Assembly (NCBI GenBank): GCA_044426045.1
Contig: JAWXUX010000004.1
Location: 62,001-126,000 of the forward strand
Reading direction: 5' to 3'
Origin: JAWXUU01 sp044426045
Lineage (GTDB): Bacteria > Bacillota > Clostridia > Christensenellales > CAMQZB01
DNA: 64,000 bases
Part shown: piece after piece, positions 52,915 to 61,312 of the stretch
Position numbering within the stretch: position 1 is the first letter of the stretch
Layout of the letters: each line of letters starts with the position of its first letter
Translations under genes and position numbers: made by a program
The notes under the pieces: generated by a model
The model's database searches: none
Told to the model about the DNA's origin: nothing
The model's input: the letters and a program-made list of their open reading frames with translations, nothing else

Positions 52915-53241
52915 ATGGATATCACAAAATATTTTGCAAAATCGCAGCTCATCCCCGCAATAGTCACAGAAACTGGCACAAACGAAGTTTTGATGCTGGC
53001 TTATATGAACGAGGAAAGCATGCAAAAAACCCTTGAAACGGGCTACACATGGTTTTATTCAAGGTCAAGAAACGAGCTTTGGAACAAGGGCGCAACTTCT
53101 GGAAACCTTCAAAAGGTTGTGAAAATCACAGGCGACTGCGACGACGACACACTTCTTGTTGAAGTTGTGCAAATCGGCGGAATAGCATGCCACACAGGCA
53201 GAAAAAGCTGTTTTTTCAACGAAATATATAAAGGGGAATAA
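52915..53241 (+). CDS. hisI: Phosphoribosyl-AMP cyclohydrolase HisI
   Basis: Opens the adenine ring of phosphoribosyl-AMP; zinc and magnesium dependent. 108 residues, stand-alone (not fused to HisE). Motifs MLAYMNEESMQKTLETG, YSRSRNELWNKGATSGN, DCDDDTLLVEV, and GGIACHTGRKSCF with the zinc cysteines. AAGGAG upstream. Three bases before the hisE ribosome site region. Confidence 0.97.
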   Translation: MDITKYFAKSQLIPAIVTETGTNEVLMLAYMNEESMQKTLETGYTWFYSRSRNELWNKGATSGNLQKVVKITGDCDDDTLLVEVVQIGGIACHTGRKSCFFNEIYKGE

Positions 53242-53253
53242 AAGGTGGATAAT

Positions 53254-53595
53254 ATGTCAAACAAAACAGATATGAACGTGATTGCGGATCTATACGAAAT
53301 CGTGAAAGCGAGAAAAACCGAAAAAGAAGAAGGGTCTTATACATGCTATCTTTTCGAGCAAGGTGTTGATAAAATCTTAAAAAAATGTGGTGAAGAGTGT
53401 TCAGAAATGATTATCGCCGCAAAAAATAATGATAATGTTGAACTTAAAAACGAAATTTGCGACCTTCTTTATCACATGCTAGTTCTTATGGCTAACCAAA
53501 ATCTCGACCTATCAGAAGTAGCGGAAGTTTTGGAAGAAAGAAGAGCAAAAATCGGTAATTTGAAGAAATTTCACAGCGTTGATAAAAATTCTTAA
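53254..53595 (+). CDS. hisE: Phosphoribosyl-ATP pyrophosphatase HisE
   Basis: All-alpha NTP pyrophosphohydrolase, 113 residues, removing pyrophosphate from phosphoribosyl-ATP. Motifs: GVDKILKKCGEECSEMIIAAKN and NEICDLLYHMLVLM, with the Glu/Asp magnesium ligands. ATG 53254 is five bases after AAAGGTGG; the GTG at 53245 falls within that site. Last gene of the operon. Confidence 0.95.
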   Translation: MSNKTDMNVIADLYEIVKARKTEKEEGSYTCYLFEQGVDKILKKCGEECSEMIIAAKNNDNVELKNEICDLLYHMLVLMANQNLDLSEVAEVLEERRAKIGNLKKFHSVDKNS

Positions 53596-53612
53596 ATAAA
53601 TTATTGTAATTC

Positions 53613-53639
53613 CTTGCAATTTTTTCAAAAAAGTGCAAG
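53613..53639 (+). terminator. Possible hairpin after hisE
   Basis: CTTGCA (53613-53618) and TGCAAG (53634-53639) bracket an inner T6/A6 pairing with one mismatch. No T-run follows, so terminator function is doubtful. Confidence 0.35.
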
Positions 53640-53644
53640 ATGTA

Positions 53645-53673
53645 TTTACAAACAAGCAAAAATAATGTATAAT
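53645..53673 (+). promoter_or_regulatory. purA promoter
   Basis: TTTACA (53645-53650), 17-base spacer, TATAAT (53668-53673), 54 bases before purA. Confidence 0.7.
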
Positions 53674-53726
53674 AAATAAGTTATTGGCATAGCCACTAAC
53701 AACAAAAATAAAAGAGGTATTTAATA

Positions 53727-55001
53727 ATGTTAACTGCAATAGTTGGAATCAATTGGGGCGACGAAGGAAAAGGCAGAATGGTAGATTTGCTATCAAAGGA
53801 TGCTGATATCGTTGTGCGCTATCAAGGCGGAAATAACGCTGGTCACACAGTTGTCAACGAAAGAGGAAAGTTCATTTTGAACTTGATTCCTTCTGGTATT
53901 TTGCGTGAAGATGTTGTGAACGTTATGGGTAACGGAATGGTTATCGATTTGAAACATCTCGTGGAAGAAATCGGAAGACTTCAAGATGGTGGAATTGTCA
54001 TCACTCCTGCCAACTTGAAAATTTCAAACAAAGCATCAATTTGCATGCCATACCACGTTCTTATGGACTGTCTTGAAGAAGATAGACTTGCCGATAAAAA
54101 ATTCGGTTCAACAAGAAGAGGTATCGCACCAGTTTATGCAGATAAATACATGAAAAAGAACCTAAGAATGAGTGATCTTCTTTTCCCTGAAACTTTGGAA
54201 GGCAAACTTGTCGACATCGTTGAATGGAAAAACATCACTGTCGAAGGTGGATATAAAAACGAAGCTATCGAAACATCGGCTATCTTGGAATGGCTCACAA
54301 AATATGGCGAAATCTTGAAACCGTTCATTTGTGACACAAGTGAATTCCTCGACACTGCAGCAAAAGCGGGCAAGGAAGTTATCTTTGAAGCCCAACTTGG
54401 CGCACTTCGCGATATCGATTTTGGTATCTATCCATTCACATCATCATCTTCAACAATCTCAGCATATGGCCCAATCGGGGCGGGCGTGCCTAACCATAAA
54501 ATCAAAAACACAATCGGTATCATGAAAGCATATTCATCATGCGTTGGTGAAGGTCCGTTTGTTTGTGAATTGTTTGGTGAAGATGGCGAAGGTCTCAGAA
54601 ACGCTGGTGGCGAATTTGGCGCAGCAACAGGCAGACCAAGAAGAGTAGGCGGATTTGATATCCCTGCTTCAAAATACGGTTGTTTTGTCCAAGGTGCGGA
54701 CGAACTTGCACTAACAAAACTTGATATTTTGTCATCACTTGAAAAAATCCCAGTTTGCGTAGCATATGAAATCGACGGCGTTAAGAGAACAGATTTCCCT
54801 GCCAACGACGAACTTGATAAAGCAACTCCAGTTGTTGAATATTTGAAAGGCTGGTGCACTGATATCAACGGTTGCAGAAAACCTGAAGATTTGCCACAAG
54901 AAGCCATTGATTATATCAAATATATCGAACAAGTTGTTGATTGCAAAATCAAATATGTTTCTGTAGGTCCTGAAAGAGAAGCATATATCACAATGTACTA
55001 A
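53727..55001 (+). CDS. purA: Adenylosuccinate synthetase PurA
   Basis: GTP-dependent condensation of IMP and aspartate. 424 residues. The GTP loop reads NWGDEGKGRMVD near the N-terminus (usual QWGDEGKGK), followed by YQGGNNAGHTVV with the catalytic His, STRRGIAPVYADKYMKKNLRM, and GRPRRVGGFDIPA. GAGG ribosome site. 18 bases before purB, so both steps to AMP are co-expressed. Confidence 0.97.
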   Translation: MLTAIVGINWGDEGKGRMVDLLSKDADIVVRYQGGNNAGHTVVNERGKFILNLIPSGILREDVVNVMGNGMVIDLKHLVEEIGRLQDGGIVITPANLKISNKASICMPYHVLMDCLEEDRLADKKFGSTRRGIAPVYADKYMKKNLRMSDLLFPETLEGKLVDIVEWKNITVEGGYKNEAIETSAILEWLTKYGEILKPFICDTSEFLDTAAKAGKEVIFEAQLGALRDIDFGIYPFTSSSSTISAYGPIGAGVPNHKIKNTIGIMKAYSSCVGEGPFVCELFGEDGEGLRNAGGEFGAATGRPRRVGGFDIPASKYGCFVQGADELALTKLDILSSLEKIPVCVAYEIDGVKRTDFPANDELDKATPVVEYLKGWCTDINGCRKPEDLPQEAIDYIKYIEQVVDCKIKYVSVGPEREAYITMY

Positions 55002-55019
55002 AAAACGGAGAAAGACAAA

Positions 55020-56453
55020 ATGTCAGATAACCATAACTATATAAGCCCACTTTCAACAAGATACGCAAGCAAGGAAATGCAATATCTTTTTTCTGAAGAA
55101 AAACGTATCATCATCCACCGTCAACTTTGGACGGCACTTGCTGAAAGTGAAATGGAACTTGGACTTAACATCTCGCAAGAGCAAGTTGACCAATTAAAAG
55201 CAAATATCGAAAACCTTAACCTCGATGTTGCCCACGCAAAAGAAAAAGAAACACGCCACGATATCATGGCTCACATCTATGCCTATGGCTTGCAAGCACC
55301 GCTCGCAGCCCCAATCATCCACCTTGGCGCAACAAGTTGCTATGTTGGTGATAACACAGATTTGATTGTCAGTTTCGAGGCGATGAACATTGTCAAAACA
55401 AAAATTTTGCAAGTGATGAAAAACCTTTCAGCTTTTGCTGATAAATATAAATCAGTTCCAGCCCTTGGTTTCACTCACTTCCAACCAGCACAACTTGTGA
55501 CTGTTGGTAAAAGAGCAACGCTTTGGCTTCAAGGCTTTCTCGATGATTTCCAAGACATCATCGACATGCAAGCGGGCTACCGACTTCGCGGTGTGAAAGG
55601 CACAACAGGAACTCAAGCGAGCTTTTTGGAGCTTTTCGATGGCGACAGCGAAAAAGTGTTTGAACTTGAAGAAAAAGTAGTTTCAAAAATGGGATATTCA
55701 AAAGTTTATCCTGTGACAGGTCAAACATATTCAAGAAAATTCGACTATAAACTTCTTGCAATTTTGTCAAGCGTGGCACAAAGTGCCTATAAATTCTCAA
55801 ACGATATGAGAATTTTGCAAGGTTTGAAAGAAATGGAAGAACCGTTTGAAAAAACTCAAGTTGGCTCTTCTGCAATGGCATATAAAAGAAACCCAATGCG
55901 AAGCGAAAGAATTTCAGCTCTTTCAAGATTTGTTATCACGCTTCCACTCAACGCATCAATCACAGCATCAACACAATGGTTTGAAAGAACGCTTGACGAT
56001 TCTGCAAACAAACGTCTTGCAGTGACAGAAGCATTCCTTGCAACCGATGCGATTTTGAACCTTATGATCAACGTGACTGAAAGCATGGTGGTTTATGAAA
56101 AAGTTGTTGAAAAACGCCTATCTGAAGAACTTCCATTCATGGCAACAGAAGTTATCATCATGGAATGTGTGAAAGCTGGCTTGTCAAGACAAGACACTCA
56201 CGAACAAATTCGTGTTCATTCAATGGAATCAACAAAACAAGTTAAAATGGAAGGTAAACCAAACGACCTTATCGACAGAATAAAAGCCGACGAATTCTTC
56301 GCTCCAATCCATTCGAAATTGGACGGTATTTTGAAAGCTGAAAACTTCATTGGTCTTTGCCCAATCCAAGTGGATAGATTCCTAAAACAAGACGTTTTGC
56401 CAATCCTAGCCAAGTGCGAAGGCGTGAATGTTCAAGCGGAAATCAATGTGTAA
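55020..56453 (+). CDS. purB: Adenylosuccinate lyase PurB
   Basis: Fumarase/aspartase-superfamily enzyme used twice in purine synthesis (SAICAR and adenylosuccinate cleavage). 477 residues, the longer form. Motifs: THFQPAQLVTVGKRATLW (catalytic His), TQASFLELFDGD, and the mobile loop GSSAMAYKRNPMRSERI. The stop TAA at 56451-56453 is the first three bases of the left arm of the inverted-repeat element that follows. Confidence 0.97.
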   Translation: MSDNHNYISPLSTRYASKEMQYLFSEEKRIIIHRQLWTALAESEMELGLNISQEQVDQLKANIENLNLDVAHAKEKETRHDIMAHIYAYGLQAPLAAPIIHLGATSCYVGDNTDLIVSFEAMNIVKTKILQVMKNLSAFADKYKSVPALGFTHFQPAQLVTVGKRATLWLQGFLDDFQDIIDMQAGYRLRGVKGTTGTQASFLELFDGDSEKVFELEEKVVSKMGYSKVYPVTGQTYSRKFDYKLLAILSSVAQSAYKFSNDMRILQGLKEMEEPFEKTQVGSSAMAYKRNPMRSERISALSRFVITLPLNASITASTQWFERTLDDSANKRLAVTEAFLATDAILNLMINVTESMVVYEKVVEKRLSEELPFMATEVIIMECVKAGLSRQDTHEQIRVHSMESTKQVKMEGKPNDLIDRIKADEFFAPIHSKLDGILKAENFIGLCPIQVDRFLKQDVLPILAKCEGVNVQAEINV

Positions 56454-56520
56454 ATTCAATTAAAAATTAAAAACTTCGTTCAATTAAAAATTAAAAATTA
56501 AAAATTAAAAATTGTGGTAG

Positions 56521-56557
56521 GCACGGGAGCAAAGCTCCTGTGCATGCCATTTTTTTA
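56521..56557 (+). terminator. Terminator hairpin for purB within the repeat element
   Basis: GCACGGGAGC (56521-56530), loop AAA, GCTCCTGTGC (56534-56543) with one G-U pair, followed by ATGCCATTTTTTT. Confidence 0.8.
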
Positions 56558-56599
56558 TGGTCGCTGATAAATGTCGGGGGTGGTTAAAACTAGAAAATC

Positions 56600-56644
56600 A
56601 ATAAAAATTAAAACGGCGTAGAATTTTAACATCCTACGCCGTTT
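56600..56644 (-). terminator. Terminator hairpin for glnQ within the repeat element
   Basis: AAACGGCGTAG (56611-56621) and CTACGCCGTTT (56634-56644) form a perfect 11-bp stem. Read on the minus strand it is followed by TTTTAATTTTTATT, suited to end the amino-acid transporter operon. Confidence 0.78.
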
Positions 56645-56733
56645 AAATAATAGTAAGCACAAGGCGAAGCCGAGTGCATTACCACAATTTGTAATTTTTA
56701 ATTTTTAATTTTTAATTTGATTGATTTTTGAAT

Positions 56734-57468
56734 TTACAAAACCTTATTCAAAAAGGCTTTTGTTCTTTCATGTTGAGGATTGCCAAAAACATCTTCTGGT
56801 TTGCCTTCTTCAACGATATAGCCACCGTCCATGAAAATAACTCTGTCGGCAACTTCTCTTGCGAATCCCATTTCGTGAGTAACAACAATCATAGTTGTGC
56901 CGTCAGCAGCAAGCTTTTTCATAACGTCAAGAACTTCCCCAACCATTTCAGGGTCAAGGGCAGAAGTTGGTTCATCAAAAAGCATGATGTCAGGCTTCAT
57001 CGCAAGCGCTCTTGCAATAGCCACACGTTGTTGTTGACCGCCCGAAAGATTTGCAGGATATTCGTCATGCTTTTGCGAAAGTCCAACAAGTTCAAGAAGT
57101 CTCACAGCATCAGCCGCCGCTTCTTCTTTGGTTGAACGCTTTCTATCAATCGGCGCCATAGTTATGTTTTTTGCAACAGTGAGATGAGGAAAAAGATTGA
57201 ATTGTTGGAAAACCATAGCGATATTTTCGCGGATTTTCGCAACACCTTTCGCATCGGCATTCACAATATCGAATCCGTCAACGAAGATTTCCCCACCAGT
57301 TGAAATTTCAAGTTTATTAAGACAACGAAGCAGAGTAGACTTACCAGACCCAGATGGTCCAATAAGGCAAACAACTTCACCGTCGTCAACAGTCATGCTG
57401 ATATCTTTCAAAACTTCAAGTTCCCCAAAGTTTTTCACAAGATTATTTACTACTACTTTCTGTGCCAT
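56734..57468 (-). CDS. glnQ: Polar amino-acid ABC transporter ATPase (GlnQ-like)
   Basis: Energy subunit of a polar amino-acid importer, 244 residues. Walker A GPSGSGKST, Q-loop VFQQFNLFPHLT, signature LSGGQQQRVAIARAL, Walker B IMLFDEPTSALDP, H-loop VVTHEMGFA. The start at 57468 follows AAGGAGG; a longer frame from 57498 is not needed. It overlaps the permease gene by 26 bp. Substrate (glutamine, other polar or cystine) is not resolved by the ATPase. Confidence 0.94.
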   Translation of the reverse strand: MAQKVVVNNLVKNFGELEVLKDISMTVDDGEVVCLIGPSGSGKSTLLRCLNKLEISTGGEIFVDGFDIVNADAKGVAKIRENIAMVFQQFNLFPHLTVAKNITMAPIDRKRSTKEEAAADAVRLLELVGLSQKHDEYPANLSGGQQQRVAIARALAMKPDIMLFDEPTSALDPEMVGEVLDVMKKLAADGTTMIVVTHEMGFAREVADRVIFMDGGYIVEEGKPEDVFGNPQHERTKAFLNKVL

Positions 57469-58135
57469 TGCCAAACCTCCTTTCAATTTTACCCGCAATT
57501 TTTGTGAGTGTGAAAATCACGATGAAATACATAACCGCTGCAATCGTATACATTTTGAATGATTCGAAATTGTATGCAATTATTTGAGAAGTGACTTTCA
57601 TGAGTTCAGCCGTACCAATAACAGAGATAATAGTTGTATCTTTCAATGTGATAATAAACTGGTTGACAGTCGCAGGAATAGAGTTTTTGAGTGCTTGTGG
57701 AAGAACAACTTTCAGCATACTTCTTGAATGTGGTAAGCCAAGTGAAAGTGCAGCCTCCATTTGACCCTTATTGATTGCATTGATGCCACCACGGAAGATT
57801 TCCGATAGGTATGCGCCCGCATTAAGGCTCAAAACAATAATGCCGGCAACAAAACTTGTCATTCTGAAACCGAGCGCTTGTGTGAGTCCAAAATAAAGGA
57901 AAACGGCTTGAATCATAAGCGGTGTTCCTCTTATAAGGTCAACGTAAACAGTCGCAATTCCGCGCAAAATTTTGAACTTTGAAATCTTGAAGAAACAAGT
58001 GCAAAGCCCTAAAACGATTGCTATTAAAAGCGAATAAATTGTCAATTGAATTGTAGCAAACAAACCTGCCATAAGTCTTGGGAAAAACGTGACAAACAAG
58101 TTGTAATACTCAATCAGATTATTAAAAAATTCCAT
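57443..58135 (-). CDS. glnP: Polar amino-acid ABC transporter permease (GlnP-like)
   Basis: His/Glu/Gln/Arg/opine-type permease, 230 residues, about five helices. Family motifs: DLIRGTPLMIQAVFLYFGL, NAGAYLSEIFRGGI and the EAA loop AALSLGLPHSRSMLKVVLPQALKN that docks the ATPase. A GGAG stands rather far (11 bases) from ATG 58135. Separated from the binding-protein gene by a hairpin, so probably expressed at a lower level. Confidence 0.93.
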   Translation of the reverse strand: MEFFNNLIEYYNLFVTFFPRLMAGLFATIQLTIYSLLIAIVLGLCTCFFKISKFKILRGIATVYVDLIRGTPLMIQAVFLYFGLTQALGFRMTSFVAGIIVLSLNAGAYLSEIFRGGINAINKGQMEAALSLGLPHSRSMLKVVLPQALKNSIPATVNQFIITLKDTTIISVIGTAELMKVTSQIIAYNFESFKMYTIAAVMYFIVIFTLTKIAGKIERRFGNGTESSSK

Positions 58136-58171
58136 TAAGATGATACTCCTAGGTAGTAGTGTGAAAGAAAG

Positions 58172-58204
58172 AAATTTCTAGAAAGCACAGCGCCTTCTAG
58201 AAAT
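58172..58204 (-). terminator. Hairpin between glnH and glnP (partial terminator)
   Basis: AATTTCTAGAA (58172-58182) and TTCTAGAAATT (58194-58204) give an 11-bp stem with GC-rich inner bases. On the minus strand it is followed by TCTTTCTTTC, an imperfect T-run, suited to partial read-through. Confidence 0.65.
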
Positions 58205-58215
58205 TCCAAAAGTTA

Positions 58216-58971
58216 TTAACCGATATAAGAATCGATGATTGCTTGGTATGTGCCGTTTGCAATGATGTTTGCAAGACCAGCGTTGAACATTTCAAGAAGT
58301 TCAGCGTTTTCACCTTTGTTAACAGCGAAGCCGTATGGTGAACCTTCTTCTGGATCAGTAACGATTTGCATTGCAACGTTACCAGTTGAAATTCCGTAAC
58401 CCAAAATTGCGAAGTCTTCGAAACATGCATCAGCTTGTCCTGAAGTTACTGCCATATACATAGCATCTGAAGTGTCGAATGTGATTGTTGTGAATCCATA
58501 TTCGTCTTGGATTGATTCAGCAAATGTTGTACCTTCAGTTCCGATTTTCATTGCAACGATTTTGCCTTCAAGGTCGTCATATGATTTGATTGAAGAATCG
58601 CTAGAAGAAATACCCATAACAACACCTGAATCATAATATGGTGTAGAGAAGTCGAAAATCAATTCTCTTTCAGAAGTGATTGAACATCCTGCGATAACGC
58701 CATCAGCTTGTCCTGATTGAACAGCAGTGAGGGCAGCGTTGAAACCAAGTGATTGAATTTCGATTTCGAAACCTTGGTCTTCAGCGATTGCATTGATGAT
58801 ATCAACGTCGATACCAACAAATTCACCAGCTTCATTTGTGTATTCAAATGGAGCAAATGTTGTGTCTGATGCGATGATGTAAACATCGCTAGAAGATGAT
58901 CCGCAACCAGCTAGTGCGAAAACCATAACTGCAACGAGCAGTAGTGCTAGTAAAGATTTAACTTTTTTCAT
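58216..58971 (-). CDS. glnH: Polar amino-acid ABC transporter substrate-binding lipoprotein (GlnH-like)
   Basis: Extracellular binding protein family 3, 251 residues from the ATG at 58971 (eight bases after AAGGAGAG; the longer frame from 59034 is not supported). Lipoprotein signal MKKVKSLLALLLVAVM... with LAGC and lipidated C23. Mature motifs: ASDTTFAPFEYTNEAGEFVGIDVDI, split over the first 45 residues, GVIAGCSITSERE and GFAVNKGENAELLEMFN. Ligand likely glutamine, cystine or another polar amino acid. Confidence 0.93.
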   Translation of the reverse strand: MKKVKSLLALLLVAVMVFALAGCGSSSSDVYIIASDTTFAPFEYTNEAGEFVGIDVDIINAIAEDQGFEIEIQSLGFNAALTAVQSGQADGVIAGCSITSERELIFDFSTPYYDSGVVMGISSSDSSIKSYDDLEGKIVAMKIGTEGTTFAESIQDEYGFTTITFDTSDAMYMAVTSGQADACFEDFAILGYGISTGNVAMQIVTDPEEGSPYGFAVNKGENAELLEMFNAGLANIIANGTYQAIIDSYIG

Positions 58972-59004
58972 AATAATTCTCTCCTTATTAATAAATATGC
59001 ACCT

Positions 59005-59034
59005 ATTATACCACAAACGCCAAATGCTTGTCAA
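59005..59034 (-). promoter_or_regulatory. Promoter of glnH-glnP-glnQ
   Basis: On the minus strand TTGACA (59034-59029), 18-base spacer, TATAAT (59010-59005) with an extended -10 TG. Near-consensus. Confidence 0.88.
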
Positions 59035-59087
59035 ACGCTATTTTGTGATATAGCAATAAAGACATCAATGTAACTGGTTTGTAACAT

Positions 59088-59348
59088 TCACAATAACGGT
59101 ATAATATTCATGATAAAAACCGCAAGAAGTCCAAAAATTCCCAAATATCCGCAAAGAAGAGCATAAGTTTCCGTGAGTGGGAAAAGCGACATGGAAAACA
59201 AGTTGAAAGCAAAATACCAAAATCCCGATAACATTGATGAAAATAATAAAAAAACCAAGAACTTCTCGCTGACCCCCGCAACGAAGCTAGAAATGGCGAT
59301 AAGGAGCACTCCAATAAAAAAGCAAACAAAAACCGAAACTAAAATCAT
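59088..59348 (-). CDS. Small three-helix membrane protein, unknown
   Basis: 86 residues, almost entirely hydrophobic. Three membrane spans are visible: about 2-24 (ILVSVFVCFFIGVLLIAIS), 29-52 (KFLVFLLFSSMLSGFWYFAF) and 60-85 (TYALLCGYLGIFGLLAVFIM). GTGAGGA lies four to five bases before the ATG at 59348. Its 5' region faces the proS promoter divergently. No recognised family; helix pattern and ribosome site support a real gene but nothing shows its role. Confidence 0.55.
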   Translation of the reverse strand: MILVSVFVCFFIGVLLIAISSFVAGVSEKFLVFLLFSSMLSGFWYFAFNLFSMSLFPLTETYALLCGYLGIFGLLAVFIMNIIPLL

Positions 59349-59427
59349 AATTTCCTCACCAAATAAACCCCTTTTTATATATAGTATGAAAAATCGTCAC
59401 AAATATGCGGTAAACAAACCAAATTAA

Positions 59428-59456
59428 TTGACAAAAGCCGATAAATCAAATATAAT
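59428..59456 (+). promoter_or_regulatory. proS promoter (consensus)
   Basis: TTGACA (59428-59433), 17-base spacer, TATAAT (59451-59456): perfect sigma-A promoter. The 77-base leader holds two small stems (AGGGAAAACCCT and AGGGTGCCCCT); no T-box is present. Confidence 0.92.
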
Positions 59457-59539
59457 TTTTAGGTGAGAATAAAAGGGAAAACCCTAGGGTGCCCCTGAAG
59501 ATATATAATATTGTATATAACATAACTGGAGGAAGCAAA

Positions 59540-61267
59540 ATGAAAATTTCAAAACTTGTTGGTGTAAGACTAAGAGAAAACCCAGCAGATATAACAATCG
59601 CATCACACGCTCTTATGGCAAGAGCTGGATATATGAAAGGTGTCGCTAGCGGTATCTACACACTTCTTCCGCCCGCAAAAAGAGTACAACTCAAAATTGA
59701 AAAAATCATCCGCGAAGAAATGGACGGCATTGGGGCACAAGAAGTGCTTTTCCCAGTTGTTATGCCACGCGAACTTTGGGAAGAAAGCGGAAGATATGGC
59801 GCAATCGGCTCTGAACTTGCAAGATTTAAAGACAGAGGCGAAAAAGACATGCTCCTTGGCATGACACACGAAGAAGCAGCAGTGCATATGGTGAGAAACA
59901 TCGTCACATCATATAATCAACTTCCATCAAGCGTGTATCAAATCCAAACTAAATTCCGTGACGAACCACGCGCAAGGGCAGGACTTATCCGCGTTCGTGA
60001 ATTCACAATGAAAGATGCCTATTCATTCCACACATCACAAGAATGTTTGGAAGAAACATATGATGAATACTACAAAGCATACGATCGCGTTTTCAAAAGA
60101 ATTGGCATGAAAAACTTCATCGCTGTCAAATCAGATACAGGCATGATGGGTGGCAGTGTTGCCCACGAATTCATGTTGCTAACTGAAATCGGTGAAGACA
60201 CAATCGTTATTTGTGACGAATGTGGATATAAAGCAAATATGGAAGTTGCAGTTTCAACTTATCCAGACTTTGATTATGGCGCAGATGCCGAAATGAAAGA
60301 AGTTTTCACGGCAGAAGCACACGACATCAACGAAGTTTGCGAATATTTGGGAACTCCAACCGAGCATGCAATGAAAGCAGTTTCATATGCAATCAAAGGT
60401 GACAACGAACGTCTTGTGCTTGCGTTTATCCGCGGTAACTTTGAAATCAACGAATCTAAGCTCAAAAAAGTAATTGGCGAGGATATCGTCCCAGCTGATT
60501 TAACAGATGGCTCACTTTGTGCGGGAAATATCGGTCCATTCGGACTTGACGAAAAGAAAATTGTCATCGTTTATGACGAGTCACTCAAAGGTGCTCACAA
60601 CATGTCTTGCGGTGCAAACAAACCAGAATATCACATCACAGGCGTGAATGTTGAAAGAGATTTGAAAGTCAGCAAATTCTTTGACCTCAAAAAGGTTGAA
60701 GAAGGTGAAATTTGCCCAGTTTGTGGCAAACCACTTGGACTTCACAACGGTATCGAAGTAGGCAATATCTTCCAACTTGGCACTAAATACACAAAATCAA
60801 TGGGCATGACAGTGCTTGACGAAAACGGCAAAGCAATAACACCAATCATGGGTTGTTATGGTATCGGCGTTGGAAGGGCAATGGCGAGCGTGGTTGAAGA
60901 AAGTCACGACGATAAAGGCATCATCTGGCCAATGAGTATCGCTCCATGGCAAGTGTTCCTTGCAAATATCAAACCAAATGACGAAAGCGTGAAAGCTGAA
61001 AGCGACAAACTTTATGCCGAGCTTATAAAAGCGGGCGTTGAAGTGTTGTTTGACGATAGAAAACAATCACCAGGCGTGAAATTCAAAGATGGCGAACTTC
61101 TTGGCTTGCCAATCCGTGTTGTAGTTTCACCAAGAAGCCTTGAAGCGGGCTGTGCGGAAATCACAATGCGTGACGGAAGCTGTGAACCATTCAGCGTGCC
61201 AGTTTCTGAAGTGGTTTCAAAATGCAAAGAAATCATCGCAGAAAAAATGCTTGAACTTCAAGCGTAA
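59540..61267 (+). CDS. proS: Prolyl-tRNA synthetase ProS (bacterial type)
   Basis: Class II synthetase, 575 residues from ATG 59540 (seven bases after GGAGG; an upstream frame start at 59489 lies in the leader). Motif 1 region AQEVLFPVVMPRELWEESGRY, motif 2 FRDEPRARAGLIRVREFTMKDAYSF (in parts), the INS editing domain of the bacterial form (about 220-400, with KAVSYAIKGDNERLVLAFIRG), motif 3 GCYGIGVGRAMASVVEE, and the anticodon-binding C-terminus. A zinc-like CxxC pair (CDECGY) lies at the start of the insertion. Confidence 0.96.
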   Translation: MKISKLVGVRLRENPADITIASHALMARAGYMKGVASGIYTLLPPAKRVQLKIEKIIREEMDGIGAQEVLFPVVMPRELWEESGRYGAIGSELARFKDRGEKDMLLGMTHEEAAVHMVRNIVTSYNQLPSSVYQIQTKFRDEPRARAGLIRVREFTMKDAYSFHTSQECLEETYDEYYKAYDRVFKRIGMKNFIAVKSDTGMMGGSVAHEFMLLTEIGEDTIVICDECGYKANMEVAVSTYPDFDYGADAEMKEVFTAEAHDINEVCEYLGTPTEHAMKAVSYAIKGDNERLVLAFIRGNFEINESKLKKVIGEDIVPADLTDGSLCAGNIGPFGLDEKKIVIVYDESLKGAHNMSCGANKPEYHITGVNVERDLKVSKFFDLKKVEEGEICPVCGKPLGLHNGIEVGNIFQLGTKYTKSMGMTVLDENGKAITPIMGCYGIGVGRAMASVVEESHDDKGIIWPMSIAPWQVFLANIKPNDESVKAESDKLYAELIKAGVEVLFDDRKQSPGVKFKDGELLGLPIRVVVSPRSLEAGCAEITMRDGSCEPFSVPVSEVVSKCKEIIAEKMLELQA

Positions 61268-61312
61268 TAGTTTATAAGATAAAATAAGATAAGAAAAATC
61301 AGGAGTACAGTT

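Larger units (their letters stand above)
56451..56736. mobile_element. Inverted-repeat intergenic element (MITE-like)
   Basis: Left arm from 56451 (TAAATTCAATTAAAAATT... ending ATTGTGGTA at about 56519) is matched in inverted orientation by the right arm ending at 56736. Both arms carry TAAATTCA at the outer end, several ATTAAAA units and AATTGTGGTA at the inner end. Between them are three hairpins: 56521-56543, 56611-56644 and 56657-56677. The outer TAA triplets are the stop codons of purB and, on the other strand, glnQ. No coding capacity. The structure suggests a non-autonomous element or a genome-wide palindromic repeat that also serves as a two-way terminator. Confidence 0.6.

Noticed and set aside
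56728..57135. Plus-strand 135-codon frame opposite glnQ
   Set aside because: It is antisense to a well-supported ATPase gene and has no motif or ribosome site.
59457..59539. T-box riboswitch upstream of proS
   Set aside because: Leader is too short and has no AGGGTGGNACCGCG-like antiterminator; only small GC stems are seen.
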